Part shown: positions 23,562 to 31,153 of the stretch, in pieces
Layout of the letters: each line of letters opens with the position of its first letter
Position numbering within the stretch: position 1 is the stretch's first letter
Source: Streptomyces xylophagus
Lineage (GTDB): Bacteria > Actinomycetota > Actinomycetes > Streptomycetales > Streptomycetaceae
NCBI RefSeq assembly: GCF_000716435.1
Contig: NZ_JNWO01000014.1
Span: forward strand, 173,122-237,121
DNA length: 64,000 nucleotides
Reading direction: 5' to 3'
Notes under the pieces: model-generated
Database searches by the model: none
Seen by the model: only the letters and a program-made list of their open reading frames with translations
Told to the model about the DNA's origin: nothing
Position numbers and translations under genes: made by a program

Positions 23562-24383
23562 CTAGCCGACGCGTCCCCACGCCGCGACCAACTCCGACAG
23601 ATAGACGGTCGCCTGCACCTCCGCGCACGCCTGCGACAGGCGGCTCTCCAGAGTCTCGACATCCACTTCCCGCGCATCGGCGACCCCGCTGCGCTCGATC
23701 AACGGCAGGAGACTGCGTACGGTTTCGGCGACGAGGGTCATCGCGTCCGAGTCCGCGCCGCCGGTCGGCACGACGACGGTGACGGCGGGATCGGTCACCC
23801 CGGCGGAGCGCAGCACGTGGGCCAGTTGTTCGCCCATGTCTGGGTTGCGGCCCCCCTCTCGCTGCCCCGCGGAGATCCAGTCGCGGCATCGCGTCACCAG
23901 GGGTACGTCCGGTACGGCCCGCGCCCGGGAGATGTTGACGTCCTGGAAGGTCACGAGACCGCCGGGACGTACGAGCCCGGTCAGCTCTTTCACGACCGCC
24001 ACCGGGTCGTCGAGATGCATCAGGATCAGTCGGCCCACCACCGCGTCGACAGGCTCCGGGAGTTCGACATCGGGCAGCAGGTGGTGTTCGAACCCGACGT
24101 TCTGGATCCGGGCCGCGGCAACGTTCGTGCGCGCGATCTCCAGTACCTCCGGATTCATGTCCACGCCGACGACATGGCCTTCCGGACCGACAATGCGCGC
24201 AGCCGCGAGGGAGACTCCGCCCGTGCCGCAGCCGACGTCGAGGACACGCATTCCCTCGCGCAGACCGGCAGCCCTCAGGAGGTATTCGGTGGCTCCCCGG
24301 TAGAGCCCGTCCTGGACATCCAGCCGGTCCGCCTCCTCCGGGGTGTCTCCCATCGCGTACGCGCTCATGGAATTCTCCGACAT
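23562..24383 (-). CDS. class I SAM-dependent methyltransferase
   Basis: A 273-residue methyltransferase with the Methyltransf_11/25 fold: motif I VLDVGCGTGG, the acidic ribose-binding VVGVDMNPEVLEIAR, post-I GRLILMHLDDP and motif III LVRPGGLVTFQDV. The ATG at 24383 is preferred to 24422 because GAGGGG lies 6 bases upstream. It resembles UbiE-like small-molecule methyltransferases; the substrate is unknown. It stands between the aldehyde dehydrogenase remnant and a run of 13-bp repeats, with no obvious partner gene. Confidence 0.9.
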   Translation of the reverse strand: MSENSMSAYAMGDTPEEADRLDVQDGLYRGATEYLLRAAGLREGMRVLDVGCGTGGVSLAAARIVGPEGHVVGVDMNPEVLEIARTNVAAARIQNVGFEHHLLPDVELPEPVDAVVGRLILMHLDDPVAVVKELTGLVRPGGLVTFQDVNISRARAVPDVPLVTRCRDWISAGQREGGRNPDMGEQLAHVLRSAGVTDPAVTVVVPTGGADSDAMTLVAETVRSLLPLIERSGVADAREVDVETLESRLSQACAEVQATVYLSELVAAWGRVG

Positions 24384-24495
24384 GTCCGTCCCCTCGCCGT
24401 TCATGAGTACCGGGTGGGGCATCTGTCAGGTGTCCCACCCGGTGAGTTCGCTGCGAGGACGACTCTGCCAACGCGAAGGAGATGCCGTCTTTCCC

Positions 24496-24536
24496 GTCGG
24501 CGCACAGCCCTTTCCCGTGGACGTGACGTCTGGGCG
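24496..24536. repeat. second copy of the 41-bp direct repeat (with 22312-22352)
   Basis: Begins GTCGGCGCACAG and continues CCTTTCCCGTGG; 36 of 41 positions match the copy at 22312-22352, in the same orientation. Both copies are intergenic and bracket the flavin reductase, aldehyde dehydrogenase remnant and methyltransferase. Confidence 0.75.
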
Positions 24537-24587
24537 TGACCTCTGGGCGTGACCTCTGGGCGTGAAGTCTGGACGTGACGTCCGGCC
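24523..24587 (+). repeat. five tandem 13-bp units
   Basis: Units start at 24523, 24536, 24549, 24562 and 24575. The second and third are identical (GTGACCTCTGGGC); the others differ by one to four bases. The array lies upstream of the methyltransferase (minus strand) and downstream of the secreted protein gene, and overlaps the end of the 41-bp dispersed repeat. Confidence 0.85.
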
Positions 24588-24615
24588 GGATCCGCCGAGA
24601 ACCCGGTCCGCCGGG

Positions 24616-25050
24616 TCACTTCACCTCGATCGTGGCCTTCCAGGGGACGACGGTCAACGGGCAGACGCGGCCCGGATCCGGCACGCAGCGTAGTTCCGCG
24701 CTGAGGGTGGCCACGCCACCAACTTCCGCGTGGAAGACGGCCGATGCGTCTCCGGCCGGTGACGTGGTGCCGGAAGTACGCCGGAACACCGCCGCGTCAC
24801 CGGCAACCGGAACGCTCCAGGTGTAGGTCAGTCCGCGCTCGCGGTAGCCGGTGAGCCTGACCTCGACGTCGTCACCGACGCTCGCCTGCACCGACCGGCC
24901 GCTGTCCGCGTTCGTGAGCACGACGCGCGCGGCCAGGTACTCGCGTGATGCCTGACCCTGAGCGGCCGCCGACCCCGCGGCGGTTGCCGTCACGGCGGCG
25001 AGCACCAGCCCCGAAGTCCCCAGAGCCGTGGACCACTTCAACGCTCCCAT
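24616..25050 (-). CDS. secreted protein of unknown function, possible beta-sandwich domain
   Basis: A 144-residue protein with a Sec signal peptide (MGALKWSTALGT..., hydrophobic GLVLAAVTATAAG, cleavage predicted after the Ala run AAA before QGQ). The mature part has VGDDVEVRLTGY, YTWSVPVAGD and VFHAEVGGVATLSAELRC, a pattern of strands that recalls Ig-like or chagasin-type (I42 protease inhibitor) sandwiches, with two cysteines (RCVPDPGRVC) that may pair. The ATG at 25050 has AGGGAGAGG upstream. I do not recognise a specific family; the chagasin resemblance is weak. Confidence 0.7.
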   Translation of the reverse strand: MGALKWSTALGTSGLVLAAVTATAAGSAAAQGQASREYLAARVVLTNADSGRSVQASVGDDVEVRLTGYRERGLTYTWSVPVAGDAAVFRRTSGTTSPAGDASAVFHAEVGGVATLSAELRCVPDPGRVCPLTVVPWKATIEVK

Positions 25051-25193
25051 GATTCCCTCTCCCTGCACCCGCCAGGTGCGGCGGTTCGCGAAGGGGACAG
25101 CGGACACGTGTCCCGGCGGCTCAACGGGGCGGTGGAGGGCAGGTCACCGAGCACCACCCGTTCGCGGCCCGGAGGTGTCTTCTCCCGGGTCGG

Positions 25194-26282
25194 TCAGTAG
25201 AACTCGACCGTGTTCACCCTGTTGAGCAGAGCGCGTCCGTCGAGGAGACGGGTGGCGTTGGCGGCGAAGAGTTCGGCGATGAGACGGTCCTCCGCGGCGT
25301 TGAGCGCGGCGGTGTGGGGGCTGATCAGGACCTGGTCGTGGTCCCAGAGCGGGCTGTGGGCAGGCAGCGGTTCGGTCTCGAAGACGTCGAGTGCGGCGAA
25401 GCCGACCCGGCCGGTGTCGAGGGCGTCGATCAGGGCGGTTTCGTCGACGACGTTTCCGCGCCCGACGTTGACGAGGGTCGCGCCGGGCCGGAGGGCGTCG
25501 AAGAACCGCTTGTCGAGCAGGTGCTCGGTCGCCGCCGTGCCGGGGAGGGTGTTGACCACGGCGTCCACCGTCGACGCCACCTCGACCAGGCGGTCGGGAT
25601 GGACGACCTCGGAGATACCGGGGACGCTCACGTCCTTCCTGCTGGTGCCGATGACCCGCGCGCCCAGCGCCCGCAGTTTCGCGGCGACGACACGGCCGAT
25701 CCCGCCGAGGCCGAGCACGAGTACCGTCTGCTCGCTCACCTGCTTCATGGTCCAGCGCCCGCTCCATTCGTGGGCGCGCTGCTGACGGCTCAGACGAGGC
25801 AGGTCCTTGGCTCCCGCGAGGACGCCGAAGACGGCGAACTCGGCGAGCGGCTGTCCGTGCACGCCGGCCGAGGTGGTGAAGGCGACCCGGTCGAGTTCTT
25901 CGGGGCCGAGTCCCGCCGCCTTGACCTGGCTGCCGCCGCCGGCCGCCATGGTGTGCACCCAGCGCAGCCGCCCGTTGGCACGGACCGTACGGGCCAGGGC
26001 GGACGGGTCCACGTCGGGGATGCCGTAGAGCGCGTCGGCCGAGTCGAGTGCCGCCTCGTAGGCGCTCTGCTGCCGCGGTGTGCGCCGCCAGGCGGGGTCG
26101 CCCGCGAAGTCGGCCGGCCAGCGCATCGGCGGGAGGAGGGAATGGTCGACGACGAGGTCGATCCTGGGTTCCAACTCCCGTACGAGCGCACAGTTTTCCT
26201 CGGCGAGCGGGGCGGCGACCGCGACGCGGAGCCGGTCGGTTTCCCCCATCAGCGCTACACGGAGCCGGTCGCTCTCCCGCAT
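25194..26282 (-). CDS. D-isomer-specific 2-hydroxyacid dehydrogenase family protein
   Basis: A 362-residue NAD(P)-dependent dehydrogenase. The dinucleotide site is VLVLGLGGIGRVVAAKL, and the catalytic residues are Arg in VNVGRGNVVDE, Glu in DVFETEPLP and His in ISPHTAA, so it should interconvert a 2-hydroxy acid and a 2-oxo acid. Its ATG overlaps the stop of the RraA-type gene (ATGA). The first 23 residues contain a tandem duplication (RESDRLRVALM, GETDRLRVAVA), so the true start could be the second Met at 26249. Part of the catabolic island extending to 34.4 kb. Confidence 0.9.
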   Translation of the reverse strand: MRESDRLRVALMGETDRLRVAVAAPLAEENCALVRELEPRIDLVVDHSLLPPMRWPADFAGDPAWRRTPRQQSAYEAALDSADALYGIPDVDPSALARTVRANGRLRWVHTMAAGGGSQVKAAGLGPEELDRVAFTTSAGVHGQPLAEFAVFGVLAGAKDLPRLSRQQRAHEWSGRWTMKQVSEQTVLVLGLGGIGRVVAAKLRALGARVIGTSRKDVSVPGISEVVHPDRLVEVASTVDAVVNTLPGTAATEHLLDKRFFDALRPGATLVNVGRGNVVDETALIDALDTGRVGFAALDVFETEPLPAHSPLWDHDQVLISPHTAALNAAEDRLIAELFAANATRLLDGRALLNRVNTVEFY

Positions 26283-26929
26283 CAGGCGGCCCGCTTCCGC
26301 AGCGCCTCGACCTCGGCGTCGAGGTCGGCCTCACGGGCGACGATCTCCTCGACCGCCGCGAGGGCCTCCTCGGCGCGGTGCGGGGGGATCACAATCACGC
26401 CGTCGGCGTCGGCGGCGACGATGTCGCCGGGGTTCACCACCACCCCGCCGACGGCGACGGGTTCGCCGATCGTGCCGGGACCGTTCTTGAAGGGGCCGGC
26501 CGGGGTGAGGCCGCGGGCGAAGACGGGGACGCCGAGCTTCTCGATGATCGCGCCGTCACGCACATAGCCGTCGACGACGGCGCCGACCGCGCCGTACACG
26601 TCGAATCGCTGGGCGAGGTTGTCGCCGATGATGGCGCGACCGGGATGGCCGAAGGAGTTGATGACGAGGATGTCGCCGGGGCGGATGTGTTCGAGCGCGG
26701 CGATCACGGCCTTGTTGTCGCCCGCGACGGTGAGCACCGGGAGCGCGGTGCCGACGGCCCGGGCCCCCTTCCAGACGGGTGCGATGCCCCCGTCGACGAT
26801 GTTCAGCCGGTCGAGGGCGTCACCGAGGTTGGCCACGGAGTGCTCGCGGAACCGGTCGAGCACCTGCCGGTCGACGCGCTCCCACCCGGTGCTGACGCGC
26901 ACGTTGTCGCGCACGTTGTCCTGACTCAT
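26282..26929 (-). CDS. RraA family protein (4-hydroxy-4-methyl-2-oxoglutarate aldolase/oxaloacetate decarboxylase-like)
   Basis: A 215-residue protein of the RraA-like/HMG aldolase family. The diagnostic blocks are ANLGDALDRLNIVDGGI, GDILVINSFGHPGRAIIGDNL (here split as VINSFG and AIIGDNL), the substrate-binding VVDGYVRDGA and PGDIVAADADGVIVIP. Known members cleave 4-hydroxy-2-oxo acids to pyruvate or decarboxylate oxaloacetate. The ATG at 26929 has GAAGGGG upstream within a duplicated 15-bp unit. It is translationally coupled to the 2-hydroxyacid dehydrogenase and divergent from the MHS transporter. Confidence 0.88.
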   Translation of the reverse strand: MSQDNVRDNVRVSTGWERVDRQVLDRFREHSVANLGDALDRLNIVDGGIAPVWKGARAVGTALPVLTVAGDNKAVIAALEHIRPGDILVINSFGHPGRAIIGDNLAQRFDVYGAVGAVVDGYVRDGAIIEKLGVPVFARGLTPAGPFKNGPGTIGEPVAVGGVVVNPGDIVAADADGVIVIPPHRAEEALAAVEEIVAREADLDAEVEALRKRAA

Positions 26930-26959
26930 CACAGACCCCTTCACCACAGACCCCTTCAC
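26930..26959 (-). repeat. perfect 15-bp tandem duplication carrying the RraA ribosome binding site
   Basis: CACAGACCCCTTCAC occurs twice head-to-tail directly before the start codon. On the coding strand each copy contains GTGAAGGGG, so there are two Shine-Dalgarno-like sequences; the start-proximal one is correctly spaced. A recent slippage duplication is the simplest explanation. Confidence 0.85.
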
Positions 26960-26965
26960 AAAAAT

Positions 26966-27150
26966 GCGAACCCTTTCGCGTTTCAAGGTGCCAGTCTGCA
27001 TCCGTCCACGTCGACAGGCAAGGGGTCGTGATCGTCGGAACACCTGCCATCACCACGGAAACATGACCGAATCGCAAGGTTGACACCAGCGCAACTCCAG
27101 CCCTTGACCGCTCCGAGAATGCGAACTTATTCTCATTCGCGATTCAAGTC
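26966..27150. promoter_or_regulatory. divergent control region of the catabolic island with related elements
   Basis: GCGAA-CCCT-TTCGC (26966-26979, perfect 5-base arms) faces the RraA gene, and GCGAACTTATTCTCATTCGC (27121-27140, 5-base arms GCGAA/TTCGC with a 10-base spacer) faces the transporter. Both are preceded by AT and followed by G-N-TTCAAG on the plus strand, so they look like two versions of one element. The second contains TTATTCTCA, which recurs in the palindrome at 31106-31121. Likely operators of one of the island's TetR regulators. Confidence 0.5.
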
Positions 27151-27180
27151 GCAGCTCGGCTCCGGACCGGAAGTGGGCCC

Positions 27181-28533
27181 ATGGCAACGTCAGATCGACT
27201 CGGCACCACCACAGAACCCTCAGAGACAGCGGTCGACGTCGTCACCGCACAGGACAAGGTCGTCCGCAAGGCCACCGTCGCGGGCGCCATCGGCTCGTTC
27301 GTCGAGTGGTACGACTACGGCATCTACGGCCTGCTCGTCACCTATCTCGCGCTCAACATCATGGGCGAGGCCGACGCGGGCGGACTCTTCCTCACCAACG
27401 TCGGTTTCCTGGTCAGCTTCCTCGCCCGCCCCTTCGGCAGCGTGATCTGCGGATACCTCGGGGACCGGCTCGGGCGCAAGAAGCTGCTGGCCATCCTTCT
27501 GGTGCTCATCTCCGGAGCGACGGCCGCCATCGGCCTCATCCCCTCGCACACGGCCATCGGGGTCGGCGCGCCCGTCCTCCTGGTCCTGCTCCGGGTGCTC
27601 CAGGGCTTCTCGGCGGGCGGCGAGGTGGCGGGTGCCATGTCGTTCGTCGGCGAGTACGCGCCGGACGCGCGCCGCAACTACATGATGAGCTTCATCGCGG
27701 TCGGCTCGTTCGTTGCCCTCATGTTCGGCAGCACCCTCTCCGCCGTCCTCATCACGACGCTCGGCGACGGCGCGATGACCTCCTGGGCCTGGCGGGTGCC
27801 GTTCCTGGTCGCCGTACCGCTCGGCTACGTCGGCTTCTACATCCGCAGCAAGCTGGAGGAGACCCCGCACTTCACGGCCCTGCGCGAGCAGCGGACCGTC
27901 GCCCGCAACCCGCTGCGGGAGGCACTGACCTCGAAGCGGCATCTGAAGGCGATCCTGCTCACGATCTTCCTGCCCGCGCTCAACGGACCGGGCTACTACC
28001 TGCTGTTCGTCTACATGCCGACCTATCTGAAGACCTCGCTCGGCGACCACAACTTCTCGATGGTGCGGGCGCTCATGGTCACCGCGTGCAGCCTGGTCGC
28101 CATCGTGATCAGCATTCCGCTGATGGCGCGGTTGTCGGACCGGATCGGCCGCAAGCCCGTGCTCGCCTTCTCCGCCGTCGCGGTGGGCGTGGTGGCGTAC
28201 CCCATGTTCCTGCTCATCACCACCGGCAGGTTCGGGCTCGCCTGTATCGGCACCGTCGTGCTGGCCGTGGCGTTCTCCGGCCACGCGGCGGTCGTGCACA
28301 CCGTGCTCGCCGAAATGTTCCCGACCAGCGTGCGCTACTCCGCGTACAGCATCGGGTTCAGCCTCTCGACGGTCGTCTTCGGCGGCAGCGCCCCGCTCGT
28401 GATGACCGATCTGATCGAGTCGACGGGGTCCAACCTGATCCCGGCGTTCGCCGCGATCATCACCGCCGCGATCACCCTGGTCACCGTGGCGTTCCTGCGG
28501 GAGACAAAGGGCCGGCCGCTCGCTTCCCACTGA
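27181..28533 (+). CDS. MFS transporter, metabolite:H+ symporter (MHS) family
   Basis: A 450-residue 12-helix transporter. The first helix begins with GSFVEWYDYGIYG, the MHS hallmark, followed by RPFGSVICGYLGDRLGRKK (motif A), LRVLQGFSAGGEVAGA and a second motif A copy RLSDRIGRKP at mid-protein. The family imports carboxylates such as alpha-ketoglutarate, shikimate, citrate or betaines, so here it probably brings in the island's substrate. GGAAG lies upstream of the ATG. First gene of the plus-strand group; followed 27 bases later by the LamB/YcsF gene. Confidence 0.92.
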   Translation: MATSDRLGTTTEPSETAVDVVTAQDKVVRKATVAGAIGSFVEWYDYGIYGLLVTYLALNIMGEADAGGLFLTNVGFLVSFLARPFGSVICGYLGDRLGRKKLLAILLVLISGATAAIGLIPSHTAIGVGAPVLLVLLRVLQGFSAGGEVAGAMSFVGEYAPDARRNYMMSFIAVGSFVALMFGSTLSAVLITTLGDGAMTSWAWRVPFLVAVPLGYVGFYIRSKLEETPHFTALREQRTVARNPLREALTSKRHLKAILLTIFLPALNGPGYYLLFVYMPTYLKTSLGDHNFSMVRALMVTACSLVAIVISIPLMARLSDRIGRKPVLAFSAVAVGVVAYPMFLLITTGRFGLACIGTVVLAVAFSGHAAVVHTVLAEMFPTSVRYSAYSIGFSLSTVVFGGSAPLVMTDLIESTGSNLIPAFAAIITAAITLVTVAFLRETKGRPLASH

Positions 28534-28560
28534 ACCGAACCGCACTTCGGGAGAGACACC

Positions 28561-29367
28561 ATGGCATCCGGAATCAACTCGGTGGCCGTCGTCGCCGACC
28601 TCGGCGAGAGCTTCGGCAACTACACGATCGGCGACGACGCGGCCCTGCTCGGCCTCGTCACCGCCTCGAACATCGCCTGCGGCTTCCACGCCGGCGACCC
28701 GCGCATCATGGACCGCACCGTCGCCGACTGCGTCGAGCGCGGCATCGAACTGGGCGCCCACCCCGGCTACCCCGACCTCGTCGGCTTCGGCCGCCGGCTC
28801 ATCGAGGCGTCGGAGGAGGAGATCCGCACCGACGTCCTCTACCAGCTCGGGGCGCTCGACGCCTTCGCCCGCGTGCACGGCGGCACGATCAGCCATGTCG
28901 CCCCGCACGGCCGCATGGGCTCGATCGCGCAGACCGACGCCAAGCACGCCCGCGCCATCACCGACGCGATCGCCGCGTACAACAAGGAGTACATCGTCAT
29001 CTGTCAACGCGGCCTGCTCGCCGAGGAGTCGCGCAAGCGCGGCCTCGACGTGGGCTACGTCTTCCTCGCCGACCGCGGCTACGGCGACGACGGCATGCCC
29101 GTCCCGCGCTCGCACCAACAAGGCCTGATCTACGACCCCGAACTCATCGGCGAGCGCTGCGTCCAGGTCGTCCGGGAGGGCACCGTGCGCTCGGTGGACG
29201 GCAATGTCGTACCGCTCGGCCACGACGTCGACGTACTCCTCCTGCACGGCGACCATCCGACCGTGCTCGCCAACGGCACCGCGCTGCGGGTCGCGTTGGA
29301 GGCGGCGGCTGTCAACGTCACAGGGCTGAAAGACGTGTTGGCCGAGAAGGCGAAGGCGTTGGTCTGA
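28561..29367 (+). CDS. LamB/YcsF family protein (PxpA-like) with divergent active-site motif
   Basis: A 268-residue member of the family of PxpA, the subunit that hydrolyses 5-oxoproline with KipI/KipA partners. Conserved blocks are ADLGESFGNY, ASNIACGFHAGDP and LGAHPGYPDLVGFGRR. The usual VKPHGALYN block is here VAPHGRMGS, and GRxxxAEVFADR-like sequence is replaced by GLDVGYVFLADRGY, so substrate specificity probably differs from 5-oxoproline. GGGAGAG precedes the ATG. KipI and KipA homologues follow directly, so a three-subunit enzyme is likely. Confidence 0.87.
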   Translation: MASGINSVAVVADLGESFGNYTIGDDAALLGLVTASNIACGFHAGDPRIMDRTVADCVERGIELGAHPGYPDLVGFGRRLIEASEEEIRTDVLYQLGALDAFARVHGGTISHVAPHGRMGSIAQTDAKHARAITDAIAAYNKEYIVICQRGLLAEESRKRGLDVGYVFLADRGYGDDGMPVPRSHQQGLIYDPELIGERCVQVVREGTVRSVDGNVVPLGHDVDVLLLHGDHPTVLANGTALRVALEAAAVNVTGLKDVLAEKAKALV

Positions 29368-29374
29368 ACACCCC

Positions 29375-30109
29375 ATGACCACCGAACAGTTCACCGCCGT
29401 CACCGTCGAGCCCTTCGGGGACTCGGCGGTGATGGTGACCGTCCCCCATCCCGAGCAGGCGATCCGCAGGACCGCGATCGTCGCCTTCCGCGAGCGGTTC
29501 CTGGCGCATCGCCCGCCCGGTGTGCTCGACGTCGTCTCCGGTCTGGAGTCGCTGCTCGTCGAGTTCGACCCGCTGCAGACCACGCTGCCGCACGTGGAGT
29601 ACGCCGTACGACTGCTCGCCGAGCGCCCGCCGGTCCATGAGCCGCTCCGGGCGCGTACGGCGCTGCGGTTCGCGGTGCCCGTCGTGTTCGACGAGGAGAC
29701 CGGGCCCGATCTGGCGTCCGTCGCCGAGGAGTTGGGCGTGGCCCCCACCGAAGTCGTCGAGGCGATCGCGGAGTCCACGTTCACGATCGCCCTGCTGGGC
29801 GCGGCGATGGCTCCGATGATGGACGGGCTCCGGGTGCCGAGGCCGGTGCGGCGGCGGGCCGAGCCGCGTACCGATGTGGCACCCGGCGCGATCATGATCG
29901 CCGGCACCAACGCGATCATCCAGCCGTTCCCCGGCCCGACCGGCTGGCGGGTGGTCGGACGCACGCCGTACACCATCGTGGACATCTCCCGCCCGGAGCC
30001 CGTCTCGTTCGGTACGGGTGACGTGGTGCGGTTCGTGCCCGTGACGCGGGACGAGGCGGCGGCGCTGGGCGCGGACTTCCTGCTGCCGGTGGCGGAGGTG
30101 CCCGTATGA
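29375..30109 (+). CDS. KipI/PxpB-like carboxyltransferase-domain protein
   Basis: A 244-residue protein of the allophanate-hydrolase subunit 1 family (CT_C_D). It begins EPFGDSAVMVTV (the family's GD-A-hV pattern), has RFAVPVVFDEETGPDL, and contains GTNAIIQPFPGPTGWRVVGRT with Pro-rich and Gly residues of the active-site loop (usual form: G..sgIYPf.tPGGW.liGrTp). It starts 7 bases after the LamB/YcsF stop and overlaps the next gene by ATGA. With KipA it forms the ATP-dependent activating part of oxoprolinase-type enzymes. Confidence 0.87.
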   Translation: MTTEQFTAVTVEPFGDSAVMVTVPHPEQAIRRTAIVAFRERFLAHRPPGVLDVVSGLESLLVEFDPLQTTLPHVEYAVRLLAERPPVHEPLRARTALRFAVPVVFDEETGPDLASVAEELGVAPTEVVEAIAESTFTIALLGAAMAPMMDGLRVPRPVRRRAEPRTDVAPGAIMIAGTNAIIQPFPGPTGWRVVGRTPYTIVDISRPEPVSFGTGDVVRFVPVTRDEAAALGADFLLPVAEVPV

Positions 30110-31104
30110 GGACCGTGGGCCTCGACATCACCCGCACCGGGTGGGTCACGACGTTCCAGGATCTCGGCCGGCGCGACACCGAACGCCGTGGCGTACCCAC
30201 CGGCGGCGCGGCCGACCAGCACTCGGCCGCCGTGGCGAACGTCCTCGTGGGCAACCCGCGCGACGCCACGCTGATCGAGAACCTGGGCGGCGAGCTGGCG
30301 TTCGTGCCCGACGCCGATGTCCTGGTCGCCGTGACCGGTGCGCCCGCCCGAGTCACCATCGGCGGTGCGCCCGCCGCGAGTTGGTCACCGCTGGTGGTGC
30401 CGGCGGGCCAGGAGATCCACGTGCGCGCCGACTTGGCTCTCGGCGCCCGCAACTACCTCGCCGTGAACGGGGTGTTCACGGCGGAGACCCTGCTGGGCAG
30501 CACCGCCCCGGACGCCCGGATGGGGTTCACACAGGCCCTCGGAGAACGGGTCCTGCTGGAGTCCGGCTTCCGGGGCTTCCGGCACAGTCACTTCGCTCCC
30601 CCGCTCTTCCGGCTCCCCGTCCCCGTCCTGCCCTGCGCGAAGGAGGGGCCGTGGCTCGTCGACGTCGTCGAGAGCTACGGCGCCCGCTCGATCCCGGGGG
30701 TCCGTGAGCTGATCGCGGACTCGTCGTACGTCGTCACCGCCCGCTCGAACCATGTCGGACTGCGGCTCGACGGACCGGTGCTGCACCCGGACACGGACAC
30801 GGAGATCGTCTCGCACGGCGTGCCGGTCGGGGCGCTCCAGATCCCGCACGCGGACGAGCTGATCGTCCTCGGCCGCTACCGGAGCCTGACGGCGGGCTAC
30901 CCGATCGTCGGGGTCGCCTCGCGGGCCTCGCTCCCGCTGCTCGGGCAGGCCGGCCCGGGGCGGGAACTGCGGTTCCGCTGGGTCGACCGGGAGACCTCGG
31001 TCCGACGGTCCGCACAGCGGGAGGACGAGGTGCGGGCGCTGGAGCGGGCGACGGCCGAGGCATTCGGCGCGCTCGGTTTTGCAGGACACTTGATCCATCC
31101 ATAG
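30106..31104 (+). CDS. KipA/PxpC-like biotin-dependent carboxyltransferase family protein
   Basis: A 332-residue protein of the allophanate-hydrolase subunit 2 family (CT_A_B). It has TFQDLGRRD and GVPTGGAADQHS near the N-terminus, NLGGELAF, DVLVAVTGA, and the C-terminal SHGVPVGALQIP and GGYP-like TAGYPIVGVAS. ATGA-coupled to the KipI homologue. With LamB/YcsF and KipI homologues it makes the full PxpABC-type set, lacking any classical OplAH 5-oxoprolinase. An operator-like palindrome begins 2 bases after its stop codon, in front of the SDR gene. Confidence 0.88.
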   Translation: MRTVGLDITRTGWVTTFQDLGRRDTERRGVPTGGAADQHSAAVANVLVGNPRDATLIENLGGELAFVPDADVLVAVTGAPARVTIGGAPAASWSPLVVPAGQEIHVRADLALGARNYLAVNGVFTAETLLGSTAPDARMGFTQALGERVLLESGFRGFRHSHFAPPLFRLPVPVLPCAKEGPWLVDVVESYGARSIPGVRELIADSSYVVTARSNHVGLRLDGPVLHPDTDTEIVSHGVPVGALQIPHADELIVLGRYRSLTAGYPIVGVASRASLPLLGQAGPGRELRFRWVDRETSVRRSAQREDEVRALERATAEAFGALGFAGHLIHP

Positions 31105-31105
31105 A

Positions 31106-31121
31106 TGAGAAACTATTCTCA
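31106..31121. promoter_or_regulatory. operator-like palindrome upstream of the SDR-aminotransferase-TetR genes
   Basis: TGAGAA-ACTA-TTCTCA is a perfect 6-4-6 inverted repeat located 33 bases before the SDR start. Its right half, CTATTCTCA, resembles CTTATTCTCA in front of the MHS transporter (27126-27135), suggesting a shared regulator for the two promoters. Confidence 0.55.
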
Positions 31122-31153
31122 CTTGATATGAACGTCTCACCTGGAGGAGAACA

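Noticed and set aside
22312..24536. Insertion sequence ends
   Set aside because: The 41-bp repeats are direct and not inverted, there is no transposase and no short target duplication, so an IS is not supported.
27220..30222. A 1000-codon open frame on the minus strand
   Set aside because: It is antisense to three well-recognised genes (MHS symporter, LamB/YcsF, KipI). Its composition (Arg, Asp, Gly, His, Glu rich with no domain) is the mirror expected from GC-rich codon bias.
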